A program made the position numbers and the translations under genes. The notes beneath the pieces are model-generated. The model worked only from the letters and a program-made list of their open reading frames with translations, had not been told where the DNA came from and did no database searches. This document shows positions 6,893 through 15,608 of a DNA stretch of 36,370 nt, piece by piece (position 1 is the first letter of the stretch; each line of letters opens with the position of its first letter). The DNA comes from Flavobacteriaceae bacterium UBA5544 (GTDB lineage Bacteria > Bacteroidota > Bacteroidia > Flavobacteriales > Flavobacteriaceae): assembly GCA_002426755.1 (NCBI GenBank), contig DINI01000024.1, forward strand, positions 18,757 through 55,126. The letters are read 5' to 3'.

Positions 6893-8077
6893 ATGCAAAC
6901 TCCTCAATTGCCCACCAATGAGCATGAACGCTTGGCGGCCATATCTCAATATAAATTGCTCGATAGTTTGCCAGAGAGCGATTACGACAATATAACAAAG
7001 CTTGTATCATCTATTTGCGATGTCCCCATTTCACTTATCACCATATTAGATAGTGACCGTAATTTTTTTAAATCACATCATGGATTTCCGGTCAACCAAT
7101 CCCCCCGTGATATCTCGTTTTGTGGCCACGCCATTCTTGAAGATGATATTTTTATTGTCAAAGACGCCCGTTTGGACGAACGATTCATCAATAATCCTTT
7201 GGTTGAAAATCACGAAGCCATCTTTTATGCCGGTGTGCCATTAATCAACCCTAAAGGTTATGCTCTTGGGACCCTTTGTGTCTTTGATCATAAACCTAGA
7301 GAGCTGACCGAAAACCAAATCGAATCACTCATTATTCTTGGGAAGCAGGTCGTCAACTTGTTCGAATTGCGTCGTAAAAACCTAAAGCTTGAAGCCACAA
7401 AAAAAGATTTGGTCAACCGGAATGTAGAATTGAAAAATTTTGCCAGCCACGTCTCACACGACTTAAAATCACCCTTGGCTAACATCATATCATTAACGGG
7501 TCTTTTAAAGGAAGATAATACAGATAATTTAACTGCCGAGTCGGTGGAATATTTAGGATTTATCGAGGATTCAGCAACGATCTTAAAAAATTATATCGAT
7601 GGCATCCTAATCTATTACAAATCTGATGAACTTGTGGTAGCAAAAAAAGAAACCGTTGTTTTACCAGTGCTGTTTGAAGAATTAAAACAGTTGTTATTCT
7701 CAAAGAATGATGAACTAAAGTATGAAGACAGAGGTATAATTGAAAATATCAACAAACCAGCATTGACACAAATCTTAATCAATCTTTTAGACAATGGTTT
7801 AAAATATAATGATAGTGATAACCGTGTTGTTCATATTTATCATGAAGAGGAATTATTCCATCACAAATTTTCTATCACAGACAACGGAATTGGAATTGCA
7901 AAAAACAAGCAAGATGTCATTTTTGAACTGTTTAAAACGGTTTCCAGAGAAGGAAAACCAAGCACCGGCATTGGCTTAAGCACAGTGAAAAGCTTGGTTC
8001 AAAAACTTGGTGGCACCATTGAAGTTAAATCAGAATTAGGAAAAGGCAGTACCTTTACCTTCACCATAGAAAAATAA
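6893..8077 (+). CDS. GAF domain sensor histidine kinase
   Basis: A 394-residue soluble kinase with no membrane segment. Residues about 25-158 form a GAF domain of the type found in bacterial sensor kinases (SLITILDSDRNFFKS, FCGHAI, AGVPLINPKGYALGTLCV). A linker helix leads to HisKA with phospho-acceptor H189 (HVSHDLKSPL). The HATPase domain has the N-box (NLLDNGLKYN), G1 box (DNGIGI), a shortened F region (FELFKTVSR) and G2 (STGIGLSTVK), so it should be active. The ligand of the GAF domain is unknown. No response regulator gene is adjacent, so it is an orphan kinase. It ends in a strong terminator 1 bp past the stop. Confidence 0.92.
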   Translation: MQTPQLPTNEHERLAAISQYKLLDSLPESDYDNITKLVSSICDVPISLITILDSDRNFFKSHHGFPVNQSPRDISFCGHAILEDDIFIVKDARLDERFINNPLVENHEAIFYAGVPLINPKGYALGTLCVFDHKPRELTENQIESLIILGKQVVNLFELRRKNLKLEATKKDLVNRNVELKNFASHVSHDLKSPLANIISLTGLLKEDNTDNLTAESVEYLGFIEDSATILKNYIDGILIYYKSDELVVAKKETVVLPVLFEELKQLLFSKNDELKYEDRGIIENINKPALTQILINLLDNGLKYNDSDNRVVHIYHEEELFHHKFSITDNGIGIAKNKQDVIFELFKTVSREGKPSTGIGLSTVKSLVQKLGGTIEVKSELGKGSTFTFTIEK

Positions 8078-8109
8078 AAAAAGCCTGACAATGAAGTCAG
8101 GCTTTTTTA
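8078..8109. terminator. Bidirectional rho-independent terminator
   Basis: AGCCTGAC (8082-8089), loop AATGA, GTCAGGCT (8095-8102), flanked by A-run and T-run on either side. It serves the sensor kinase on the plus strand and the convergent M61 peptidase gene on the minus strand. Confidence 0.93.
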
Positions 8110-8127
8110 TGCTTTTATAAATACTCT

Positions 8128-10017
8128 TTACCCTTTTAACCAAGCCTTACGCAATGCAATTTGTGCTGGTGTGGCGTTAGGATCTTCTGTAAGATTCTTG
8201 CTGGTGATAAAGGCTGGAGTTAGTTTTCCTTTGAAAACTATTTCTTTACCATCACGTTCTGCTTTCAGCTCAAAATCTTCCCCTGATTTCCATTGGTACA
8301 TGCCGCCTAAAAGCAATTGGGCCTTTTCTACGGAAAATTCCGTGCCGTTAATTTCCTTTATAATGTCGCCAGGTAATGCTCCTTGTTCTGCCCAGAAGGT
8401 ATTGTCTTTAACCCCTTCCGAGAAAAATAATATCTTTTTATCTGGGTCAGCTTCAAAAATAAATCCGGTATTCGATTGAATATAGTTTGCTTCCACTTGT
8501 GTTCCAGACATCGTCAAACCAACTTTTTTGAAGAATACTTCATAATCAATCGGGGTCGTCCCCACAACATGCTTCTGAAGAAATTCACCAATGGATGGAT
8601 ATGTCATTTTAGTGATTTCGGCAATCAAATCATCATCCTTAAATGGTTTATTGATGCCATATTTGTTGGACAGTTCTTTCATCAAGGACAACATGCTTCT
8701 TTGACCATTGCTTTCTTCACGCATCAAAATATCAATGCACATTCCTATTAAAGCTCCTTTAGAATAAACGTCAATATAATTTTTGGCATAAGGTTCCTCC
8801 ATAATGTTTTCGCTCATCACGGTAAAACTCATGGTGTCATCAAAATAATGGGAGATATTAATCTCATTGGTCAGCTCGTCGTAATATTCTTGATTGGTGA
8901 TCAACCCTTCATACACTTGAAAATGATGAGAGAAAAATTCGGTGACACCTTCGTACATCCAGAGATGTTTGGAAAAGGTTGGATTATAATAATCAAAATA
9001 GTGAACATCTTCCGAATGGACTGAAAGTGGCGTTACAATATGAAAAAACTCATGAGCAACTACATCAGTCATAGACTTTGCAAGGCGTTCCTTTGAAGAG
9101 TTCTCACGAAGCACTACAGTCGTAGATTTATGGTGTTCCAAAGCTCCGAATCCTTTTGGAGAAGCCGGGCCTCCATCAGACAGATATAAAAATATATCAT
9201 AGCGCGGTGTAGAATTAATGTCACCCAAATATGCTTTTTGAGCCTCCATCATTTTATAGACCGTTTCCTTTAAACTAGCAGCCGTATGAACACCATTTGG
9301 AGAATACACACTTAAAACTATCTTAATATCTCCAACCATAAATTCTTGGATATCCAACTTACCATACATCATTGGGTTGTCTGTGATATCAAAATACCTT
9401 GGTGCAAAATAACTATTGGTAATTGCTGTACCGTCAGAACTCGATTTAGTCCCTGTAGATTGCAAAGCTGAACTATGTGTAAACGTCGCCGGGGCAGTGA
9501 CATCAAGCGAATATTGAGCTTCTTTAAGATTATCGAAATAACCAATGAAGCCATATAAATTCAATAGATAATTATTTGGCTCTATATTCATACCAGCAGG
9601 TGAAAAAGGCATTTCTTTCCCAATACCTCCTTCTACTTCTTGGTCATAAGTATCGTTTACCTTATAAACAAGCTTATCCAATTCTTTTGCATTGGCAATC
9701 ACCCAAGTATTATCATCAGGATGCGTAAAGGTCATTTCGTTTCCGCTGTAATCCAAAGCTTTGAACTCATCTACAAAACGACCATAGCTGCCAAGTGCAT
9801 AGGTTCCAGGTACCACTTTTGGCATGTGATAGGTAACTGTTTCTTCAACAAAACGCCCTGGATTAATCACCACAGGAAGTCTGTCATCCGCAACTTTGGT
9901 AATATCAATTGAAGTTACAATCGGATTTTGTGTTGCTAAATCATTGCTCATTTTTGATGCAGAACCACAACCAACCAAAATGGAGCCAATAAGGGCAATA
10001 CTTAAAATATTCTTCAT
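8128..10017 (-). CDS. M61 family metallopeptidase, PDZ, lipoprotein
   Basis: 629 residues from ATG 10017 (MKNILSIALIG), chosen because it starts a lipoprotein signal peptide with lipobox LVGC (Cys17); the longer frame to 10086 would bury the signal. An N-terminal beta-sandwich precedes the catalytic domain with the M61 motif GALEHHKS (291-298), the zinc site HEFFH (322-326) and the third ligand region WMYEGVTEFF (E356). A PDZ domain lies near 515-590 (PGDIIKEINGTEF). M61 enzymes are glycyl-aminopeptidase-like; as a lipoprotein it should act in the periplasm or outer envelope. Monocistronic, with a TAnnTTTG promoter upstream and a shared terminator downstream. Confidence 0.92.
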   Translation of the reverse strand: MKNILSIALIGSILVGCGSASKMSNDLATQNPIVTSIDITKVADDRLPVVINPGRFVEETVTYHMPKVVPGTYALGSYGRFVDEFKALDYSGNEMTFTHPDDNTWVIANAKELDKLVYKVNDTYDQEVEGGIGKEMPFSPAGMNIEPNNYLLNLYGFIGYFDNLKEAQYSLDVTAPATFTHSSALQSTGTKSSSDGTAITNSYFAPRYFDITDNPMMYGKLDIQEFMVGDIKIVLSVYSPNGVHTAASLKETVYKMMEAQKAYLGDINSTPRYDIFLYLSDGGPASPKGFGALEHHKSTTVVLRENSSKERLAKSMTDVVAHEFFHIVTPLSVHSEDVHYFDYYNPTFSKHLWMYEGVTEFFSHHFQVYEGLITNQEYYDELTNEINISHYFDDTMSFTVMSENIMEEPYAKNYIDVYSKGALIGMCIDILMREESNGQRSMLSLMKELSNKYGINKPFKDDDLIAEITKMTYPSIGEFLQKHVVGTTPIDYEVFFKKVGLTMSGTQVEANYIQSNTGFIFEADPDKKILFFSEGVKDNTFWAEQGALPGDIIKEINGTEFSVEKAQLLLGGMYQWKSGEDFELKAERDGKEIVFKGKLTPAFITSKNLTEDPNATPAQIALRKAWLKG

Positions 10018-10049
10018 TCTTTTTAGTTTAAATTTTTGAGTAAGTCCAA

Positions 10050-10057
10050 CAAAACTA
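10050..10057 (-). promoter_or_regulatory. -7 promoter element, M61 gene
   Basis: TAGTTTTG on the minus strand matches TAnnTTTG exactly. Transcription would begin about 7 bases downstream, leaving a leader of roughly 25 nt before ATG 10017. No clear -33 TTG was seen. Confidence 0.55.
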
Positions 10058-10106
10058 CAATGTGTTACATTTTTAATAGTGAACATTTTGTTAAAAGTTG
10101 AATTCG

Positions 10107-10114
10107 TATTTTTG
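10107..10114 (+). promoter_or_regulatory. -7 promoter element, GT2 gene
   Basis: TATTTTTG matches TAnnTTTG, with TTG (10088-10090) 16 bp upstream as a possible -33 element. The predicted transcription start falls at or within a few bases of ATG 10118, so the mRNA may be leaderless. Confidence 0.5.
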
Positions 10115-10117
10115 AGT

Positions 10118-11125
10118 ATGCAAGAGCCTTTAATCAGTATTCTTATTCCTTTTAAAAATACAGAAACGTATTTACCTGATTGTTTGGATTCTATCCTAGA
10201 CCAATCCTATCGTAATTGGGAATTACTGATAGTTGATGACAGCTCCACAGATAAAAGTTACTCGATTGTTGAAACTTATGCCCAAAACGATTTTCGAATA
10301 AAACTGCTAAAAAACAATGGAGATGGTATTATTGATGCCTTAAAGTTCGGATTGAGCCAGAGTAAAGGAGCGTATATTACGAGAATGGATAGTGATGACT
10401 TGATGACGAGTGATAAACTTGAAGTCTTGTTAAATAATCTTTTGCTGAATGGCAGAAAGCACTTGGCTGTTGGGATGGTCAAGTATTTTAGTGAAGAAGG
10501 CATCAGCGATGGCTATGAGCGCTACGAAAAATGGTTGAATGAACTAACCCTAAAAGGTGACAATTATTTTGAAATATACAAAGAATGTGTCATCCCCTCG
10601 CCTTGTTGGATGATTCACAGAGAGGATTTGATGGAGTGCGATGCTTTCAAGCCAAACCGTTATCCAGAAGATTATGATTTGACATTTCGATTTTATAAAC
10701 ATCATATTAAATGCATTCCCTGTGACAAAGTGCTGCATCATTGGAGAGATTATCCCACACGAACATCACGCACACATGAGCATTATGCACAGAACTATTT
10801 TTTAGACATAAAGCTCCATTATTTCCTGGAATTGGATTATGATAACGAACGAACATTAACCGTGTGGGGGGCAGGATTTAAGGGCAAACGAGTTGCAAAG
10901 ATGCTCAAAAAACGAAACGTTCCATTCATTTGGATATGCAATAATCCAAAGAAAATCGGAAAACACATTTATGATATCGAATTGAATAGTTTCAAATATC
11001 TCAGCGAGCTTAAAAATCCACAAAGCATTGTCACCGTTGCAAATGAAAGCTCTCAAGACCGCATCAAAACCTATTTTTCGATTCAAAATATGCATCCCAT
11101 GATTGATTATTTTTTCTTTTGCTAA
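10118..11125 (+). CDS. GT2 glycosyltransferase with C-terminal Rossmann-like domain
   Basis: 335 residues from ATG 10118 (MQEPLISILIPFKN), the usual start of a GT-A fold; the frame extends to ATG 10079 but that would precede the promoter. The GT2 core has VDDSSTDKS (39-47) and the DxD-type nucleotide-sugar/metal motif RMDSDD (89-94). After about residue 250 comes an extra domain opening TLTVWGAGFKGKRVAKML, whose GxGxxG pattern and following IVTVAN strand look like a Rossmann dinucleotide-binding fold. GT2 enzymes transfer sugars from nucleotide donors to glycans or lipids; the substrate is unknown. The gene stands alone and is divergent from the peptidase. Confidence 0.85.
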   Translation: MQEPLISILIPFKNTETYLPDCLDSILDQSYRNWELLIVDDSSTDKSYSIVETYAQNDFRIKLLKNNGDGIIDALKFGLSQSKGAYITRMDSDDLMTSDKLEVLLNNLLLNGRKHLAVGMVKYFSEEGISDGYERYEKWLNELTLKGDNYFEIYKECVIPSPCWMIHREDLMECDAFKPNRYPEDYDLTFRFYKHHIKCIPCDKVLHHWRDYPTRTSRTHEHYAQNYFLDIKLHYFLELDYDNERTLTVWGAGFKGKRVAKMLKKRNVPFIWICNNPKKIGKHIYDIELNSFKYLSELKNPQSIVTVANESSQDRIKTYFSIQNMHPMIDYFFFC

Positions 11126-11245
11126 ACGATTCTGCAGTTATCAAACTTTTAACCTTAATCTCCATAATTTCCATCATCAAACTACTAAACTCTATCAAAA
11201 GTTAAATTTCCCTAAATCCATCCGTGGTAATCTTTCAGCATTTTC

Positions 11246-11253
11246 TATATTTG
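11246..11253 (+). promoter_or_regulatory. -7 promoter element, vWA-pseudoDHOase operon
   Basis: TATATTTG matches TAnnTTTG. It sits 26 bp before ATG 11280, giving a leader of about 20 nt. The four genes from 11280 to 15439 have no other clear promoter between them. Confidence 0.6.
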
Positions 11254-11279
11254 GTTGCTCAACAAATTCAAATTAAGGA

Positions 11280-13205
11280 ATGCAATTCAAACATCCAGAA
11301 TTACTTTACGCGTTATTGCTGCTTGTCATTCCCATAATCGTTCATTTATTTCAGTTGCGCCGTTTTCAGAAAGTGGAGTTTACGAATGTTCAATTCTTAA
11401 AGAACATCACGTTACAGACCAGAAAAAGTTCCCAATTAAAAAAATGGTTGACTCTTATAACTCGCTTGTTGTTGCTGGCCTGTATCATCATTGCCTTTGC
11501 CCAACCATACATTGCAGATTCCAATAGTTTTAATACCAAAAGTGAAACAGTAATTTATCTTGATAATTCATTCAGCATGCAAGCCAAAAGCAGCAACGGC
11601 ACATTGTTGAACAAAGCCGTTCAGGATATTATCGAAAATTTAGATGAGAATGAACAAATTACCTTATTTACCAACGATAACACATTTACAAATACAACCA
11701 TAAAGGCCATCAAGAATGATTTGATTCAGTTGAAGCATTCTCCGAATCAATTGTCGTATGAAGCCGCAATTTTGAAAGCAAAAAAGGCATTTTCCAAAGA
11801 CAAAAGTTCTGTTAAGAATTTGGTGATGATTTCAGATTTTCAACAAAAAAAAGAAGCATTATCAATTGAAAAAGATAGTTTGGTCAATTTTAGGTTGGTT
11901 CAACTAAAGCCAGAAAACCTCAACAATGTGACGATCGACACCCTATACATTTCAAATTTGGATGTCAAAAGCATTGAATTGACCGTCAGCTTAAGCAATC
12001 AGGGGGATGCGATTGAAACGCTTCCCGTGTCGCTATATGACAAGGATAATCTGATCGCTAAAAGCGCTGTTTCTATAAATGATAAAGCCGAAACCACTTT
12101 TACAATTCCGTTGGGTATTGCGTTTGATGGAAAAATAATCATTGAGGATGCCAATCTTCAATATGACAATACCTTGTTTTTCAATATCAATGAGCGTGAA
12201 AAAATTAAAGTGCTTTCTATTAATGAATCTGACGATTTGTTTCTAAATAAAATTTATACCAATGACGAATTTGACTATACTTCGGTCAAATTTAACGAGC
12301 TTAATTATAACAATCTTGAATCACAAAACCTGATTGTTTTAAATGAATTGAAAGACATACCAAGTTCATTGATTACAGCCCTAAAATCATTTACAGAGAA
12401 CGGTGGAACCATTATGATAATTCCTTCAAATGAATCTGCATTAAACTCTTATAATCAGATTTTTACAAATTACTTTTTACCCAGTTTCAATATATTGAAT
12501 TCAACAGAAAAGAAAATCACTTCGATCAATTTTTCACATCCATTATTAGTGAATGTATTTGATAAGAAGGTAAGCAATTTTCAGTATCCAAAAGTCAATT
12601 CATATTATCCATTTGTAAGTTCGGGAGGTTCTTCAGTTTTAGGTTTTGAAGATGGCACTTCTTTCCTATCCGAAACGAATCATGCGTATGCGTTTTCGGC
12701 TCCTCTGAATGAAGAAAATTCAAATTTTAAGAATTCTCCTTTGATCGTTCCTGTCCTTTATAACATAGGAAAACAAAGTCTAAAAGTGCCAAAACTCTAT
12801 TACACCATTGGTCAGGAAAACACGATTGATATCAGTACCAATCTGCAACAGGACAATATCTTGACCTTGGTGCTAAATGAGAATTCTGTAGTTCCTTTGC
12901 AACAAACCTACATCAATAAGGTTGAATTAAAAACCGATGAATTTCCCGATGTGGCTGGCATCCTTTCGGTAAATAATAAAGAAACCACACTTCAACATTT
13001 GAGCTACAATTACAATCGAAATGAAAGCAATTTGAATTATCTTAATCTTTCATCGTTAAACAATATTGAGACCAACTCTTCCATTGCTTCAGCCATTAAT
13101 GATATAAAAAGTGCCACCAATGTGAATGAGCTATGGAAATGGTTTGTTATTTTTGCACTAGCTTTTTTAATTATTGAAATGCTCATCTTAAAATTCTTTA
13201 AATGA
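11280..13205 (+). CDS. BatA-like vWA domain membrane protein
   Basis: 641 residues. The N-terminus (FKHPELLYALLLLVIPIIVHL, then a second span near 57-75) is the BatA/TIGR02226 two-helix anchor. A von Willebrand factor A domain follows with the MIDAS start DNSFS (D95, S97, S99). A long periplasmic beta-rich region leads to a third membrane helix at about 618-638 (WFVIFALAFLIIEMLILKFF). The family occurs with MoxR ATPases in the Bacteroides aerotolerance operon, but here it stands apart from moxR and is the first gene of an operon with a dihydroorotase-like pseudoenzyme, overlapping it by 4 bp. Role: probably envelope stress or assembly, not shown. Confidence 0.88.
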   Translation: MQFKHPELLYALLLLVIPIIVHLFQLRRFQKVEFTNVQFLKNITLQTRKSSQLKKWLTLITRLLLLACIIIAFAQPYIADSNSFNTKSETVIYLDNSFSMQAKSSNGTLLNKAVQDIIENLDENEQITLFTNDNTFTNTTIKAIKNDLIQLKHSPNQLSYEAAILKAKKAFSKDKSSVKNLVMISDFQQKKEALSIEKDSLVNFRLVQLKPENLNNVTIDTLYISNLDVKSIELTVSLSNQGDAIETLPVSLYDKDNLIAKSAVSINDKAETTFTIPLGIAFDGKIIIEDANLQYDNTLFFNINEREKIKVLSINESDDLFLNKIYTNDEFDYTSVKFNELNYNNLESQNLIVLNELKDIPSSLITALKSFTENGGTIMIIPSNESALNSYNQIFTNYFLPSFNILNSTEKKITSINFSHPLLVNVFDKKVSNFQYPKVNSYYPFVSSGGSSVLGFEDGTSFLSETNHAYAFSAPLNEENSNFKNSPLIVPVLYNIGKQSLKVPKLYYTIGQENTIDISTNLQQDNILTLVLNENSVVPLQQTYINKVELKTDEFPDVAGILSVNNKETTLQHLSYNYNRNESNLNYLNLSSLNNIETNSSIASAINDIKSATNVNELWKWFVIFALAFLIIEMLILKFFK

Positions 13206-14458
13206 ACGTACTCATAAAATCTGCGACCATTGTTGACCCAAAAAGCGATTTTCACAATCAAACCCTTGATATTTTAATTGAAAAAGGCACAATTTCCCAG
13301 ATTGGAAAAACCCTCAAAAACACAAAAAAATACAAAGAGGTACAGTTAGACAATCTTCACGTTTCACAAGGTTGGTTTGACAGCAGCGTGAGTTTTGGAG
13401 AACCTGGATATGAAGAACGAGAAACCATTGAAAACGGTCTTAAAACAGCCGCATTATCAGGTTTTACTTCAGTTGCCGTAAATAGCAATACTAATCCTGT
13501 GGTGGATAGTTATGCAGATATTTCTTTTTTAAAAGGAAAAGCGAATGGAAATGCAGTGAACTTATATCCAATAGGCGCATTGACCAAAGAAAGTAAAGGC
13601 GAGGATTTGGCAGAGCTGTTTGATATGAAAAATGCAGGAGCCATTGCATTTTATGATTATCAAAAGCCTATCAGCAATCCAAACTTGATGAAAATTGCTT
13701 TGCAATACGCCAGCAATTTTGGTGGTTTGGTATATTCATTTCCACAGGAATCCAAAATCTCTGGGCTTGGTGTGATGAATGAAAATATAACAAGCACGTC
13801 ACTTGGATTAAAAGGAAATCCTACGCTGGCGGAGGAATTGCAGATAGTCAGGGACTTATTCCTATTGGAATATACTGGAGGAAAACTTCATATACCCACA
13901 ATTTCCACCTCTAAATCCGTAGAATTGATTCGCAATGCAAAAAAAGAGAAACTGGATGTAAGTTGCAGTGTAGCAATTCACAATTTGGTGCTCACTGATA
14001 ATGAATTGAACACTTTCAATACCAACTATAAAGTTTCCCCTCCATTGAGAACACAGTCTGATTGCGATGCGTTGATTGAAGGTTTGAAGGATGGAACCAT
14101 CGATATGGTGACAAGTGACCATAATCCTATAGACATTGAGCTTAAAAAAATAGAGTTTGATTTCGCCAAAAATGGGACCATTGGATTGGAAAGTGCTTTT
14201 GGAGCATTAAACAATGTCTTTACAATCAAAAAAACAATTGATTTATTAACCAAAGGCAAAGAACGTTTTGGTTTGGCATCCACCACAATTAAGATTGGAA
14301 ACAAAGCTGATTTGAGTCTTTTCAATCCAAATGGGGATTATAAGTTTTCAAAAGAACACATCAAGTCAAGCTCAAAGAACGCTATTTTTGAAGGTCACAT
14401 GCTCAAAGGAAAAGCTTATGGTATTATTGCAAACAACCAAATGATATTAAACCAATGA
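13202..14458 (+). CDS. Dihydroorotase-like pseudoenzyme
   Basis: 418 residues aligning to type I dihydroorotase (PyrC, amidohydrolase fold) along the whole length, for example GLGVMNE (188-194), KVSPPLR (277-283) and GLKDGTIDMV (294-303). The catalytic residues are gone: the metal-binding HxH is S62-V-S64 in DSSVSFGEPG, the substrate Arg is G66, the usual HxED site reads SFPQE, HIxHVST reads HIPTIST (T233), and DHAPH reads DHNPI. It should not hydrolyse dihydroorotate. Inactive DHOase homologues (PyrC') are known to act as structural partners of aspartate transcarbamoylase in Pseudomonas; the same role here is inference. It overlaps the vWA gene by 4 bp and the next gene by 4 bp (ATGA). Often annotated simply as dihydroorotase. 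Confidence 0.9.
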   Translation: MNVLIKSATIVDPKSDFHNQTLDILIEKGTISQIGKTLKNTKKYKEVQLDNLHVSQGWFDSSVSFGEPGYEERETIENGLKTAALSGFTSVAVNSNTNPVVDSYADISFLKGKANGNAVNLYPIGALTKESKGEDLAELFDMKNAGAIAFYDYQKPISNPNLMKIALQYASNFGGLVYSFPQESKISGLGVMNENITSTSLGLKGNPTLAEELQIVRDLFLLEYTGGKLHIPTISTSKSVELIRNAKKEKLDVSCSVAIHNLVLTDNELNTFNTNYKVSPPLRTQSDCDALIEGLKDGTIDMVTSDHNPIDIELKKIEFDFAKNGTIGLESAFGALNNVFTIKKTIDLLTKGKERFGLASTTIKIGNKADLSLFNPNGDYKFSKEHIKSSSKNAIFEGHMLKGKAYGIIANNQMILNQ

Positions 14459-14787
14459 ATGAACAAACGATAGAAGAAGGCAAAACTATGGCGATAGTGA
14501 GCTATTTGACGCTCATCGGTACGCTCATTGCTTTTTTTATGAACCAGGATAAAAAGAATCCTTTTACGGCCTTCCATACACGTCAAGCTCTTGGGCTTTG
14601 GCTCACCCAAATGGTTTTGGGTTTTGTAGTAAGTGGTTTTGATAGTTGGAATATTACATTCGCTCTCTGGATTGGAATTGCTGTATTGATTTTCTATGGT
14701 ATTTTTAGTGCGATTGCTGGAAAAGCAGAATCAATTCCTCTCTTGGGGGATTTCTTCCAGAAAATTTTTTCATCATTAGGAAGATAA
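14455..14787 (+). CDS. DUF4870-like small membrane protein
   Basis: A 110-residue protein with three hydrophobic segments (about 13-28, 48-61 and 69-88) and the motif NPFTAFHTRQALGLWL typical of the DUF4870/Tic20-like small membrane family; such proteins are sometimes labelled import component, without direct evidence. The start overlaps the previous stop as ATGA, so translation is coupled. The esterase gene begins 1 bp after its stop. Function unknown. Confidence 0.8.
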   Translation: MNEQTIEEGKTMAIVSYLTLIGTLIAFFMNQDKKNPFTAFHTRQALGLWLTQMVLGFVVSGFDSWNITFALWIGIAVLIFYGIFSAIAGKAESIPLLGDFFQKIFSSLGR

Positions 14788-14788
14788 T

Positions 14789-15439
14789 ATGAACGACTTA
14801 TCACTTTACCACATAACTAGACCTTCAATTCTAAAAGAAAGCGCACCATTGCTCATCATGCTCCATGGTTATGGTAGTGATGAGGACGATTTGTTCTCAT
14901 TTGCGTCAGAATTGCCAAAGGGATTGTTCATCATTTCAGTTAGGGCACCACATCCCATGCAACCTTATGGAAATGCTTGGTATGCCATTAATTTTGATGC
15001 TGAAATGAACAAATGGAATGATAATGTACAGGCAAAAGCATCTGTAGATTTGATCGCAAACTTTATTGACGAAGCTTGCAAAATGTATCCTGTGGACAGC
15101 AATAATGTGACACTATTGGGTTTTAGCCAAGGTACTATTTTGAGTTATGCTGTAGCGCTCACCTATCCTGAAAAAGTAAAAAACGTCATTGCTTTGAGTG
15201 GATACATCAATGAAGATATACTTCCAAAAAATTTAGACAAGAACGATTATGCATCTCTTAATTTTTATTGCTCTCACGGTAGTATGGACCAAGTGATTCC
15301 TGTGGACTGGGCAAGGAAAGTACCAGAATTTCTGGAGCGATTAAATATTAAGCATAAATATTCTGAATTCCCGGTTGGCCATGGTGTGGCTCCGCAGAAT
15401 TTTTATGAATTCAGGACTTGGTTGGATGGCAAAATCTAA
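14789..15439 (+). CDS. Alpha/beta hydrolase, carboxylesterase/phospholipase type
   Basis: 216 residues, the length of the carboxylesterase/phospholipase (YpfH/Abhydrolase_2) family. Oxyanion region LHGYGSDEDD (25-34), nucleophile elbow GFSQG with S113, acid D167 (HGSMDQVIP) and H198 (VGHGV) form a complete catalytic triad. No signal peptide, so cytoplasmic. It hydrolyses esters of small acyl or lysophospholipid substrates by family; the true substrate is unknown. Last gene of the 11280-15439 operon, followed by two hairpins. Confidence 0.88.
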   Translation: MNDLSLYHITRPSILKESAPLLIMLHGYGSDEDDLFSFASELPKGLFIISVRAPHPMQPYGNAWYAINFDAEMNKWNDNVQAKASVDLIANFIDEACKMYPVDSNNVTLLGFSQGTILSYAVALTYPEKVKNVIALSGYINEDILPKNLDKNDYASLNFYCSHGSMDQVIPVDWARKVPEFLERLNIKHKYSEFPVGHGVAPQNFYEFRTWLDGKI

Positions 15440-15448
15440 ATAAAACGA

Positions 15449-15476
15449 AAGGCCATCAAAATTAATCGATAGCCTT
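15449..15476 (+). terminator. Weak hairpin after esterase gene
   Basis: AAGGC-C-ATC (15449-15457) pairs with GAT-A-GCCTT (15468-15476) with one C-A mismatch, followed by a pyrimidine-rich stretch. Possible first terminator of the plus-strand operon. Confidence 0.4.
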
Positions 15477-15556
15477 CCTCTTTCTCACAGCAATCTTATT
15501 CAGAAAGCTTACAAATACATACGAGATTTTAATCCAATCGGTTTTATTACAAATAA

Positions 15557-15586
15557 AAAAGGCTTTCTAAATTTAGAAAGCCTTTT
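15557..15586. terminator. Bidirectional terminator
   Basis: AAAAGGCTTTCTAAA (15557-15571) and TTTAGAAAGCCTTTT (15572-15586) are perfect complements; the central AT bases form the loop. It lies between the convergent esterase operon and the minus-strand lipoprotein gene and can stop both. Confidence 0.9.
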
Positions 15587-15608
15587 AAAATATGTTAATT
15601 AAGTGTAC

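Noticed and set aside
10018..10086. Longer start for the M61 peptidase
   Set aside because: It would hide the lipoprotein signal peptide that starts at 10017 and cover its promoter.
10079..10117. Longer N-terminus for the GT2 glycosyltransferase
   Set aside because: It would begin before the promoter element and adds residues not found in GT2 proteins.
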